Source: Promethearchaeota archaeon (lineage in GTDB: Archaea; Asgardarchaeota; Lokiarchaeia; Sigynarchaeales; SOKP01). Taken from it: a stretch of 43,247 bases of DNA. Shown piece after piece: positions 33,873 to 42,764 of the stretch. Where the stretch lies: positions 1 through 43,247 of the forward strand of contig JAUWBH010000028.1 of NCBI GenBank assembly GCA_030605085.1, in the 5' to 3' direction. How positions within the stretch are numbered: the first letter of the stretch is position 1; the number at the start of each line of letters is the position of its first letter. A program made the translations under genes and the position numbers. Under the pieces are notes generated by a model. The model saw only the letters and a list, made by a program, of their open reading frames with translations, was not told where the DNA came from and did no database searches.

Positions 33873-36800
33873 ATGAAAGTAATAAAAAGATCTTTAGTGG
33901 ATATTAAAGTTTATGATTATAAGTACAATCTACTATCTACCGCAAAATTATCTCTCAAACCAATAGGGAGAGAACAAGAGAGCCCTATAACTCTTGAGTT
34001 TGATAAACAATGGAATAGTTACCGTGTGTATGATGTCACTCCAGGAAATTATTTACTTATAGTAACGGCAGACGACTTTGAATCTGACCAACGAGAAATA
34101 AAAATAGATTTCGCTGGATTGAGTGATGTCTTTATTCTTGGTAAGAAAGATATGCCTTTCTATTATCGCGGGAAGGTTAAAGTGCCTTTTATACCCCCAA
34201 AGGATTTATTAGGCATATCTGTTAAACCAGGCTTATCAGGTAAAGAAGAAGAAGAACTTTTAACCCGTGCTCGTGAACTTAAACTGCAACTTGAAAAAGT
34301 TAGTCCAGCAATTCTCAATGATAATGTCCGTGTCTTTCGTTTTCCACAAGATACAAACCAGCAAGAAAAAATAAAACTCCAACAGCTTATTTCTGAGCAT
34401 CCATTAGTACAACTCGCGGGACCCGTAATCCGTATTAATGAACATAGTGTTTCTTTCTTAACAAAAGAAATAAGGGTAAAATTTAAAACACATATCACCC
34501 AAGAACAAGTTTTAAAGATAGCTAAAAGTTATGACTTAAATATCAATCGAAGAATTCCATATGCAGAGAATACATACTTACTCCAGACAAAAACTCAAGC
34601 AAGTTTAGATGTTATAAAAATTTGTGCTGAAATTGTTAAAAGCGGAGTAGTTGAGTCTGCTGAACCCAATCTGGTTATCACAATGGAAGATGATCAAATT
34701 AATCCAACAGATTACTTATATTGTGAACAATGGCATATTCCACATATAGACCTATCTTTTGCTTGGCAATTACTAAGAAATGAAAATCCTGTTGGGGTAA
34801 TGCCTGGAAATCCTGGCGATCTAACCTTTGGTAATGAAGATATCATCATTGCAGTTTTGGACAGAGGGATTCAATCTCAAACTGTAGGTGGAATTACCTC
34901 TGCATTACATGCTGATTTTGATGGTACAGTAACAAGTGGTGCCAATAAAGTTTATGAATTTTATGATTTTGCTAATATGGTGCCTAATAATGATAACATT
35001 CCCTTAATTGGGGGTGGGATGCTAAATAGCCATGGAATGGGATGCGCTGGAGTTGCATCTGCTTTAGCAAATAATAATTCTGTAATTGCGGGAGTAATGG
35101 AAGGAACTGTAGGTGCCGCTCCAAATTGTCGTCTGATGGGATTGATACGACCTGCTGGTGGAACAGAACAGAGATATGCTGATGCTTATATTTGGATGGC
35201 AGGTTTTGACCCAGGATGGACTATAGATAATGTAAATTATTTCGCAGGTACTGTTTTCCCAAATCCAATTACTCCCGATGCTGATGTCATTACATGTAGT
35301 TTTGGTGCTGGAGACAATCCGATTTCAGATTTAATGAAAGATTGTTTTACTTATTTAACTTCATATGGTCGTAATGGGAAGGGTGTTTTGCTTTATTTCT
35401 CCGCGTCAAATTGGAATGTTGATTTTACTACTCAACGACCATGGGCGGCTTACGAGAAGACAAATGCAGTGGCAGCATCTACAAATGCCGATGTGCGTGC
35501 AGCGTACAGTAATTTTGGAACTGGTATTGAAATTTGTGCTCCTAGTTCAGATGGAATAGACATTACGACTTGTGATATTATTGGACAAGGTAACATGCCA
35601 GGTCATCCTGCACTACAAACTGCTTTATCTGCAAATGTAGTTGCAGGGGCAACAACATTGAATGTAAACAATAGTGTTGGATTTATCGTGGGTCAACATG
35701 TTATGGTTGGAGCACCTTGTGGAGCTGGTACAGAAGTTAGTCAAATAACAGCTATTCCTAGCGGAACACAGTTAACTGTTAATGCATTAGCAAATGGTCA
35801 CCCCACAGGCACCGCTGTTATCACCGGACCTAATGATTATAGAAACAACTTTGGGGGTACATCCTCAGCAACTCCATTAGTTGCAGGGGTTGCAGCTTTA
35901 ATGCTTTCAGCTAATCCTGATCTATCTTGGGTTCAAGTACGCCATATAATTAGAGAAACAGCTGTACGAATTGATATTGGTAATACTGATCCGATTGGAC
36001 AATGGGTAGATACAGATGGCGATGGAATTAACGATTATAGTCAATGGTATGGATATGGTCGTGTAAATGCCCAAGCAGCAGTGCAAGGAGCGATCAATCT
36101 AATTGGTGTTAATCCTCTTACCCACATAGACACTTGGATAATGGAAAATTCGAGTGATATAGGAGATGTTCCTTCTATGCCGCCCTATTCTCCAGATGTA
36201 TGGGTGAGGAATGTAAATCCCTTTTTAGATAATCCTGCTCAAGTTAACCAGCATCAGAGTCCTATTCGAGGACAAGAAAACTGGGTCTATGTTAATGTCC
36301 GGAATCGTGGATCTGATGATTCTCATGATGTGTATGCTCGTGTTTTTATTACTCATTGGGCTGGAACGCAATATATATATCCTGATGATTTTATACCAAC
36401 AAATCCTCTTGGTGAAGACCCTGTCCAACCTTTAGAGCCAGGTACTTATCTTATTGGGGAAGAACATTTTGATAGTATCCCAGCAGGTAATTTTATTACA
36501 TTCAACTTAAAATGGGAGGCTGCACTAATTCCACCTGCTTCTGTTGTTATTGATGGCGTTACATACTCGTGGGCAGATGCTTGTCTACTTGTTGATGTTT
36601 CCCCTCATGATGGTGTTCCCCCAACAGGAAATAATACCTGGGATAATAACAATATTTGTCAAAGAAATGTTTATCCCATCGATCCAGCTGGTGATGATGA
36701 CTTTGCAATTGCATTTGTCGTTGGACATCGTAAGAATAATAATAATCTGTTCAATTTGAGAATTGAAAGAAAAAACCTCCCTGCTCAAGTAAAGCTATAT

Positions 36801-37247
36801 TTTGATTATATTGACGAAGGAATAGCAAAAAATATGATTAATCTACTAGATGGGTTTAAAGAAAGACCTAATCTGTTAAATTATTGCGATTTGACAATTC
36901 TGGATGACGTAAAAGGCGAAATTCATTGTTTAAAGACTGGTAAAGTATCTTCTGTAATTATTCCATCAAAAACGCATATGACTCTCCCATGCTGTGAACT
37001 AACAACGAAACAACTAATATATAAATTAAATCCTATAGTAAAAAACAAAAAGACCATTTTTACAATTCCAACATGCTATTCAACTCAAGTTCCGATTTTG
37101 CGAAAAAAAGGAGAATACCAAATTGTAGCCTTATGTGGGAAAGGGTTAATGAATCTTAAAAAGGGGCAATACCAAATCGATGTCATTCAAGAGGATTTAG
37201 CCGGAAAATTTGAAGGGAGTTTAAACTTCATCATTAATAAAGCTTAA
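33873..37247 (+). CDS. Subtilisin-like serine protease (S8) with beta-sandwich C-terminal domains
   Basis: 1124 aa. N-terminal ~110 residues resemble a carboxypeptidase-regulatory/beta domain ('LLSTAKLSLKPIGRE'), then a propeptide-like region to ~280. Catalytic triad: Asp in 'IIIAVLDRGIQ', His in 'NSHGMGCAGVASA', Ser in 'FGGTSSATPLVAGVAALML'. Between His and Ser is an inserted beta domain ('VVAGATTLNVNNSVGFIVGQ'). A CARDB-like module ('SPDVWVRN', 'ENWVYVNVRNRGSDDSHDVY') and a further C-terminal domain follow. No signal peptide or transmembrane anchor is visible, so its location is unclear. Composition is more G+C-rich than neighbours. It lies inside the interval that splits the nitrilase gene and is probably acquired. 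Confidence 0.92.
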   Translation: MKVIKRSLVDIKVYDYKYNLLSTAKLSLKPIGREQESPITLEFDKQWNSYRVYDVTPGNYLLIVTADDFESDQREIKIDFAGLSDVFILGKKDMPFYYRGKVKVPFIPPKDLLGISVKPGLSGKEEEELLTRARELKLQLEKVSPAILNDNVRVFRFPQDTNQQEKIKLQQLISEHPLVQLAGPVIRINEHSVSFLTKEIRVKFKTHITQEQVLKIAKSYDLNINRRIPYAENTYLLQTKTQASLDVIKICAEIVKSGVVESAEPNLVITMEDDQINPTDYLYCEQWHIPHIDLSFAWQLLRNENPVGVMPGNPGDLTFGNEDIIIAVLDRGIQSQTVGGITSALHADFDGTVTSGANKVYEFYDFANMVPNNDNIPLIGGGMLNSHGMGCAGVASALANNNSVIAGVMEGTVGAAPNCRLMGLIRPAGGTEQRYADAYIWMAGFDPGWTIDNVNYFAGTVFPNPITPDADVITCSFGAGDNPISDLMKDCFTYLTSYGRNGKGVLLYFSASNWNVDFTTQRPWAAYEKTNAVAASTNADVRAAYSNFGTGIEICAPSSDGIDITTCDIIGQGNMPGHPALQTALSANVVAGATTLNVNNSVGFIVGQHVMVGAPCGAGTEVSQITAIPSGTQLTVNALANGHPTGTAVITGPNDYRNNFGGTSSATPLVAGVAALMLSANPDLSWVQVRHIIRETAVRIDIGNTDPIGQWVDTDGDGINDYSQWYGYGRVNAQAAVQGAINLIGVNPLTHIDTWIMENSSDIGDVPSMPPYSPDVWVRNVNPFLDNPAQVNQHQSPIRGQENWVYVNVRNRGSDDSHDVYARVFITHWAGTQYIYPDDFIPTNPLGEDPVQPLEPGTYLIGEEHFDSIPAGNFITFNLKWEAALIPPASVVIDGVTYSWADACLLVDVSPHDGVPPTGNNTWDNNNICQRNVYPIDPAGDDDFAIAFVVGHRKNNNNLFNLRIERKNLPAQVKLYFDYIDEGIAKNMINLLDGFKERPNLLNYCDLTILDDVKGEIHCLKTGKVSSVIIPSKTHMTLPCCELTTKQLIYKLNPIVKNKKTIFTIPTCYSTQVPILRKKGEYQIVALCGKGLMNLKKGQYQIDVIQEDLAGKFEGSLNFIINKA

Positions 37248-37429
37248 AAAAAATTTTTAACAGATAATCTATATTTGATAGTTTACAATATTCTTTATTC
37301 ATATTTGTCAGAGCTAATTTTATAATTTCAATAATCTCTATTTTTTCCATTTAATGTCACCTTGAAATGAATTTATATTCCATAATTTTGTCTTAACCTA
37401 TAGTAAATGCAATACCAATATATCTTTTT

Positions 37430-37880
37430 CATATATTATGTTCTTAGTTTAGATGGAGATTTTAAAAAGACTTGAAAAACAAAAATAGCACACCAGAGAT
37501 TATCCTTTGGATCCTTTCTAATTAAGATACAATTATGGGGTGCTGACACTCTTATATTTCCATTCTTCAATCCTGACCTTCTATCTGTGATTAATATAAC
37601 TGCATATTTACTTTCTCCAAGAGCATATTGTCTTGTTTGGGAGTAATACTTTCTGTATTGTTCTTCTAAGAAGTCTCCCATTTCTATACAATCTGATTTA
37701 TCTACAATCTTATCTTCTATTGGTATACTATTTATAAAGTGCTCGCAACTTCCTCCCCTGCTATTGATTCTTGAGTGTAAGACAAATCCTTCTCAGATGC
37801 AAATTGAATAAATCGATCTGCAAACCATAGATCCATTTCTTTTTCAAGCTCTCAAACCACTTTTAACTAAATTCTATCAT
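37430..37880 (-). pseudogene. Decayed gene with frameshift and stops
   Basis: The clean frame 37436-37681 (81 aa: 'RQYALGESKYAVILITDRR', 'NCILIRKDPKDNLWCAIF') extends upstream in the same frame ('GFVLHSRINSRGGSCEHFIN', ~37695-37800) until a stop. The neighbouring frame continues the sequence further ('EKEMDLWFADRFIQFASE', up to ~37865) with a TAG and a TGA inside. So one ~140-residue gene with one frameshift and at least two stops. Family not recognised. It lies between the protease gene and the nitrilase N-half, so it belongs to the inserted interval. Confidence 0.5.
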
Positions 37881-37943
37881 CACCTTTATTCAACGTCATA
37901 GTAATCTTTAGTAACCCTTTATTTAAATAGTCTTAATTAAAAT

Positions 37944-38357
37944 CTAGAAAGAATTACCTATCTTAGTTTCAAGTACGCCGTCATCTGTTCCTCCAATATA
38001 ATAGCAATTTTCCCACATGGTAGGTTGATCTTTATCGTGAAAGTAATTAGTACCGTCAGGGAAAGCCAGTACAAAAGTATTATAGCACTCTCGATCCCGA
38101 ATAGAAATAAATGAACCCCCAATAATACCATTATGTTCTTTTGCAAGTTGATTTATCAATTGCCATGGTTCTCCTTTAAGCAATCTAGCCACATCTAACA
38201 TTTTAGGGTGAAAAGCCATTGCACTGGTGAAAAACTCGGGTAAAATTACTAATTCTGCGCCATCAAGGAATGCTTGATTAGCAAGTCGCTTAGCAATTTC
38301 AATATTTGCTTTCACATCTGCAAATTTTGCTTTCATTTGAATGGCTGCAACTTTCAT
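37944..38357 (-). pseudogene. N-terminal half of a nitrilase-family (carbon-nitrogen hydrolase) gene
   Basis: 137 aa: start 'MKVAAIQMKAKFADVKANI', catalytic Glu in 'VILPEFFTS', catalytic Lys region 'HDKDQPTMWENCYYIGG'. The frame then stops after 'VLETKIGNSF', about five residues before the nucleophile Cys should occur. The remaining half is at 32603-33052. The Glu and Lys of the triad are present here and the Cys is in neither half. GGAGAAG lies 7-8 nt upstream of the ATG. Probably inactive unless the halves re-associate. Confidence 0.78.
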
Positions 38358-38385
38358 ATCTTCTCCTCTTTTTGGATGTTATAGT

Positions 38386-39519
38386 TTATTTTAATTTCTT
38401 ATTCCAGTATTTATAAATTCTCCATTTTTTATCAAATAATAACTTTTTGTGTTCTGGGATGAGATGAATATCGTTTAAATCGTCAATTTCAGAAGATTTA
38501 ATAATTTTTATAAGATCCTCTAAAAATAAAATTACCATTCTTCCTCTTGTATCTGCGTCTGCTGAAGCGTTATGAGCCATAAAAATAATTCTTATATTCG
38601 GCTGTTCTCTTTTGATTTTTTTAAATCTTTCAAGTGTTTTATGATCAATAGGCTCTTGAGGATATACATCAAACGAAAGATTAATCTGAATTTTCTTTTT
38701 TTCTAACAGATCAAGCAAATCTTCGACATCTATAACGCCTCCCCTTGCTGTATTTACCAATAGTGCGTTTTTTTTCATTAATTTTAACAGGTCTTTATTA
38801 ATTAATTTTTCTGTGGATTTATTTAAAGGAATGTGAAGGCTTACAATATCGGCTTCTTTAAATATATCTTCAAGTTTTTCTTTACATTCTATTTCGGGAT
38901 AAAGCTCTTCAGCATGACGACACCTGTTTTTATCGTAATAAATGATTTTTAAGTCCCGCGGATACAGTCTTTTAACCACTTCCGTCCCAATTTCACCTAG
39001 ACCGATAATGCCTAATACTTTGTTGTTTATTACAGAGGATAAATTTTGATCTAAATCCCATTTATCTTCCAACGACCATTTACCGTTCCACACATAATTA
39101 TGAAGATCAATTAAGTTCCTTAAATTAGCCATTATTATAGCGACAGTATAATCAGCTACAGTTTCGTGGAGTATTCCAGGTGTATGAGTTATTAAAATAT
39201 CGTCATTATCCGGTCGTTGGATGTGATTATATCCCGCCGTTGATGTTGCGACAGCGAATATTTCAGAATTTTCTAGCAATTCAGACGAAATTTGATGACT
39301 TAGATGGCATCCCAGAATACCTGGCTCAAAACTGCTAACAAAATCTTTGATCTTTTTTTCAGTTGGGAACCGACCATCGAAAATTTTAAGGTTTGAGATG
39401 TCATTTAATTTTTCCCATAACTCTTTTATTTGATTTCGAATTTCTGGGCTAATTTTTTCATTTTTGCTAATTTCTAAAAAAACATTTGATGTAAGAAATA
39501 GATTAGGTTTATAATCCAT
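38386..39519 (-). CDS. D-isomer-specific 2-hydroxyacid dehydrogenase
   Basis: 377 aa. NAD-binding 'VLGIIGLGEIGTEVVKRL' (GxGxxG), 'KNALLVNTARGGVIDVEDL' and 'YPQEP' block of the family, Arg/Glu/His active site with Arg in 'NTARGG', Glu in the 'PQEPIDH' region, and 'MAHNASADADTRGRM' in place of the usual 'H-x3-T' helix. The extended C-terminus is typical of phosphoglycerate or hydroxyacid dehydrogenase variants. Substrate not decidable. Ends 28 nt before the start of the nitrilase half. Confidence 0.88.
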   Translation of the reverse strand: MDYKPNLFLTSNVFLEISKNEKISPEIRNQIKELWEKLNDISNLKIFDGRFPTEKKIKDFVSSFEPGILGCHLSHQISSELLENSEIFAVATSTAGYNHIQRPDNDDILITHTPGILHETVADYTVAIIMANLRNLIDLHNYVWNGKWSLEDKWDLDQNLSSVINNKVLGIIGLGEIGTEVVKRLYPRDLKIIYYDKNRCRHAEELYPEIECKEKLEDIFKEADIVSLHIPLNKSTEKLINKDLLKLMKKNALLVNTARGGVIDVEDLLDLLEKKKIQINLSFDVYPQEPIDHKTLERFKKIKREQPNIRIIFMAHNASADADTRGRMVILFLEDLIKIIKSSEIDDLNDIHLIPEHKKLLFDKKWRIYKYWNKKLK

Positions 39520-39553
39520 ATTAATTGTATAAAAAATTCAAAATTTTTAACTG

Positions 39554-40516
39554 TTATCTCTCGATTTTTGGGGGAAGATAAAAATCATACTCCTTTTTCA
39601 ATAGTTTTGTTTTAATGTATCTGTCTAACTTTCTCGCATTTTGGAAAATAACCCAAATCATTTTATCGCTTTTATAATACTTTTGAACCTCTTCGAGCTT
39701 AATTGGAGCAATATCAAATTCTTTCGCTTCTTCTTTAAAGAACTTATTAACAAGCCTTATTAATGACGGAATTATTTCCGGTATTTGTTCTTTAAAAAAA
39801 TTCGCTATTAAATCTATTGTTACTAATCTCCAATTGTAATAGCGGTCAAGAACATCTTGAAGAAAAGCAGCCTTTATGATTGGTTGTAAAAAGAACGGGG
39901 TACTCTTCAAAAAGAGCAAGGCGTCCATAGCTTCTTTACCATTAATACGGAACATGGGGGTAGATGTGTCCAAATAGGATAATTTTGTATTCATATCTAC
40001 TTTAGGGGATTTTGTATCATAATCAATTACAGAGAAGTTTGAAATTTGGCCATCGATTCCTAAATCAAGATATTTATTACTTAAACTATAGCTATAAACT
40101 TCTTTCATTTCTCTCATAGCGAGAAGTACAAGTGTTTCTATTTCTTTGTTGCTTATATTATGAATAACTTTATGTCCCGCAGATTCAGGAAGAACTTTTT
40201 CTTGAACACAATAAAACCATATCTTTCCTTCATCATCTTTAAACCATGCTGTATCGTACTCAGGGAGATTTAAATTAATATCCTTTTCCAAAATTTGACT
40301 ATACTTATTATACGCCCAGATATGCCTTTTTACTTGTTCTTCTGTATCAAAAATGGGAATTCGCTTATAGGCTACATTTCCAGGATCATTTATAAGTTCG
40401 AAAACTAAGCTTATTTCTCCAAATCCAAGAATTTTAATAGGGACGTTTCCTTTTTCTGGATTTATAGTATCAATACTTCTTTCTAATTCTTTTAATAAAT
40501 CAATATTGATTTTCAT
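39554..40516 (-). CDS. Protein-kinase-fold (APH/DUF6206-like) protein
   Basis: 320 aa. A glycine loop and lysine can be seen ('ILGFGEISLVFELI' then 'VAYKRIPIFD'), then 'YLDLGIDGQISNFSVIDYD' as a degenerate catalytic loop (Asp ... Asn) and 'YLDTSTPMFR' as an activation-like segment. This layout matches archaeal proteins with an aminoglycoside-phosphotransferase-like kinase fold. Whether it is active is not clear. 35 nt upstream of the dehydrogenase, likely same transcript. Confidence 0.55.
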   Translation of the reverse strand: MKINIDLLKELERSIDTINPEKGNVPIKILGFGEISLVFELINDPGNVAYKRIPIFDTEEQVKRHIWAYNKYSQILEKDINLNLPEYDTAWFKDDEGKIWFYCVQEKVLPESAGHKVIHNISNKEIETLVLLAMREMKEVYSYSLSNKYLDLGIDGQISNFSVIDYDTKSPKVDMNTKLSYLDTSTPMFRINGKEAMDALLFLKSTPFFLQPIIKAAFLQDVLDRYYNWRLVTIDLIANFFKEQIPEIIPSLIRLVNKFFKEEAKEFDIAPIKLEEVQKYYKSDKMIWVIFQNARKLDRYIKTKLLKKEYDFYLPPKIER

Positions 40517-40641
40517 TTTCTACCATTTGAAGTTGTATTAATAAAATTAAATTAACTTAAAATTAAATAAAATTAATGTAAAACTAATAAATAAATTCGT
40601 TAATTTATAAAAAACACTCTTTTTTTGGAATTGGTGTTAAA

Positions 40642-41460
40642 ATGGCTAAACCCCTCTGGTATGTAGAAATTCTCAAAAAGTCATTTCCAAACATTAAATT
40701 CATCTCAAAATTAACAAGGATCCCCTTTTTAACCAAGTTTTTTGACCTAGTAATGTTTGAGGGCGATGATATAATTTATCTACCCCAAGATAAAGTAATA
40801 CAAGTAAACAAAGAGGTCGAGGAACAAGTTGATATTGTATTGCCTTCTCAAGTAATAAAACACTTTATTGAGAAAGCTAACTATCATTGGGTAATGAATT
40901 TCTGTATCTGTCGCGAAAGCATGGAATGTAAAGATTATCCAACCAAATTAGGATGTCTATTTCTTGGAGAAGCCGTGCTTGATATTAATCCTCATTTGGG
41001 TCGGCGTGTTACTAAAGAGAAAGCTTTAGAACATCTAAAACGATGTCAAGAAGCAGGTTTAGTCCAAATGATTGGTCGAAATAAACTTGATGCTAGCTGG
41101 CTTGGCGTTAAGCCCGGATATAAGCTTCTTTCTATTTGTAATTGTTGTCCTTGTTGCTGTTTATGGAGGATAGCTCCCGTTTTAGACCCGAAAATTGGGC
41201 GAAAGATTAAAAAAATGCCAGGAGTTAAAGTCCGAGTAAACATTGATAAGTGTATAGGTTGCGGAACATGTACGCGAGGTATATGCTTTGTCGAGGCAAT
41301 CCATTTAAGCAACAATCGAGCTGTAATAAGCGAAGAATGTCGAGGTTGCGGTCGATGTGTTGATGTTTGCCTTCAAAAAGCAATAAATCTCACAATTGAT
41401 GATGCTCAGTTTGTAAAGAAATCAATTGAGAGAATTGAAAAACTGGTTGATGTAACATAA
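40642..41460 (+). CDS. Cysteine-rich ferredoxin-type protein
   Basis: 272 aa. Two [4Fe-4S] motifs at the C-terminus ('CIGCGTCTRGICF' with spacing variation, and 'CRGCGRCVDVCLQKA'). Before them are unusual cysteine groups: 'NFCICRESMEC' with 'GCLFLGEAV', and 'CNCCPCCCLWR' (six Cys in seven positions of CNCCPCC). The N-terminal ~50 residues are amphipathic. Function unknown; related proteins often sit near hydrogenase-type or reductive pathways. Start ATG 40642 after GGAATTGGTG. Confidence 0.7.
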   Translation: MAKPLWYVEILKKSFPNIKFISKLTRIPFLTKFFDLVMFEGDDIIYLPQDKVIQVNKEVEEQVDIVLPSQVIKHFIEKANYHWVMNFCICRESMECKDYPTKLGCLFLGEAVLDINPHLGRRVTKEKALEHLKRCQEAGLVQMIGRNKLDASWLGVKPGYKLLSICNCCPCCCLWRIAPVLDPKIGRKIKKMPGVKVRVNIDKCIGCGTCTRGICFVEAIHLSNNRAVISEECRGCGRCVDVCLQKAINLTIDDAQFVKKSIERIEKLVDVT

Positions 41461-41498
41461 ATATCAGGTTGGAACTTTAGAAAAAAAGAAAAAAGAAT

Positions 41499-42233
41499 TT
41501 ATTCTTGAGACGGTCTGAAACCGACATATGATAACAAAAGTCCTGGGATCAATAAGAATCGAGCAATGAAAAGAAGGTTTACATATGAAACATCGTTGAA
41601 AATCACTGTATCTAGTAAAATGCAAGTACCTATTATAGGAGTAGAAATAATTATATAAATTGCTCTTTTTCGCAAATCACCAGCAACAGCTTTTGAGAAT
41701 TTTATGATTCCTATGCCAAATATCACTGTATTGGCTAAAACTAAAATCCACACGATATAATAAAGGATTTCTTGAGATGAAAGCCAATCGTCGTAAATTT
41801 CGCCAGGCGGAACATCGGGACACACAATTGCTCTATCAAAAGTTGCGAATAATATTATATAATAAACAATTGCAAGTATACCTACTCCAATTATTACTTT
41901 TTTTTTATGCTTTGGAGGCATTAATAAATCCCATGATATGCTTAAAACGGCTAAAGATCCAATAAATATTGTGGAATAAGAAAATGCGTTTACTATGAGT
42001 TTGAGCCCAGAGAGGTTATACCCATATATTGCCACTGAAAGAAACGATAAAGTAATTCCCATCCAACCAAGCCCTATAGAAAGTCCTAGTATTAAACCGC
42101 TTAGGTAAAATTTATTTTTTGTTTTAATAATACTTCTTAGAGAAAGAATTACATAGATAAACCCTGTACAAACTAGCATTAAAGCGCTAATTCCATTTAA
42201 CCAAGTTATGAGAGTTGTAATTTTAAACACCAA
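41499..42233 (-). CDS. Seven-helix integral membrane protein, unknown
   Basis: 244 aa with seven predicted hydrophobic helices (~5-28, 38-62, 68-92, 108-130, ~150-175, ~185-205, 212-235). No retinal-binding Lys/Asp signature seen ('DTVIFNDVSYVNLLFIARF'), so rhodopsin-like function is not supported. Rich in Ile/Leu. Convergent with the ferredoxin gene. Confidence 0.7.
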   Translation of the reverse strand: MVFKITTLITWLNGISALMLVCTGFIYVILSLRSIIKTKNKFYLSGLILGLSIGLGWMGITLSFLSVAIYGYNLSGLKLIVNAFSYSTIFIGSLAVLSISWDLLMPPKHKKKVIIGVGILAIVYYIILFATFDRAIVCPDVPPGEIYDDWLSSQEILYYIVWILVLANTVIFGIGIIKFSKAVAGDLRKRAIYIIISTPIIGTCILLDTVIFNDVSYVNLLFIARFLLIPGLLLSYVGFRPSQE

Positions 42234-42589
42234 AATATTTAGATTTTTAATATTTATATGTGTGACCTTTTTTTTTATATTTTACTAGTTTTTATAATTT
42301 TTTTATTAGTGCTACCAAAATTGCAAAAAAAGATAGGTTACTGATATTAGACTATTAAAATGAATAAAATGGTATTCAAATTATTTCAAATAATGTTATC
42401 AACGATGTTTCGCTGTATTATTTGCGGCATTAGTCCGAACGCCTCTATCCCATCGTCCGTTGCGGAATTTGGGAATGCTTTTCTACTCCGAAAGGTCTTC
42501 ATCCAGAACTGCGCTGGACGGGCTTTCAGTTATGCTCTCCCATTCAGATCAAGAATTTAAAATCTAAATTATATTTCAAACGAGAAATT
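42234..42589. other. Intergenic region carrying a TnpB relic
   Basis: AT-rich spacer to ~42355, then sequence shared with the 3' end of the TnpB element (listed below), then a GC-richer ~60 nt with a CATCCAG/CTGGACG stem near 42499-42522. Confidence 0.5.
42356..42530 (-). pseudogene. Relic of a second TnpB element (3' end and right end)
   Basis: Minus-strand frame 42386-42530 still reads 'KAFPNSATDDGIEAFGLMPQ' and ends '...VDNII' in TGA, aligning with the last ~33 residues of TnpB at 29383. The homology continues ~28 nt past the stop (AAAATGAATAAAA, ATTATTTCAAATAAT). The rest of the gene is missing or too diverged. The kept part is just the segment from which the TnpB guide RNA scaffold is transcribed. 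Confidence 0.8.
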
Positions 42590-42703
42590 ATGACTGAAAA
42601 GGAAACAAAACTCAATAAAGGCGGTTATTCAAGTAAACATATGGCAGCTTACTGGTATTGGCCAAACATCAGATATAACGAGCAGAAAAAATTAAGAAAA
42701 TAG
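42590..42703 (+). CDS. Possible 37-aa small protein
   Basis: ATG 42590 to TAG: Lys/Tyr/Trp-rich, 'GGYSSKHMAAYWYWPNIRY'. Too short for assignment and without a clear ribosome binding site. May be the remnant of a larger gene or chance. Listed because the composition is unlike spacer DNA. Confidence 0.25.
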   Translation: MTEKETKLNKGGYSSKHMAAYWYWPNIRYNEQKKLRK

Positions 42704-42764
42704 AATTTTTTTTACTTTTTTATTTTTTTTAAGTTCTCTATTCCTCATTGCGGAGATATTCTCA

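Noticed and set aside
41499..42233. Microbial rhodopsin (seven helices)
   Set aside because: No Schiff-base lysine in a conserved seventh-helix context and no Asp counterion pattern.
42360..42560. 66-codon plus-strand frame
   Set aside because: It is the antisense shadow of the TnpB relic, which aligns on the minus strand.
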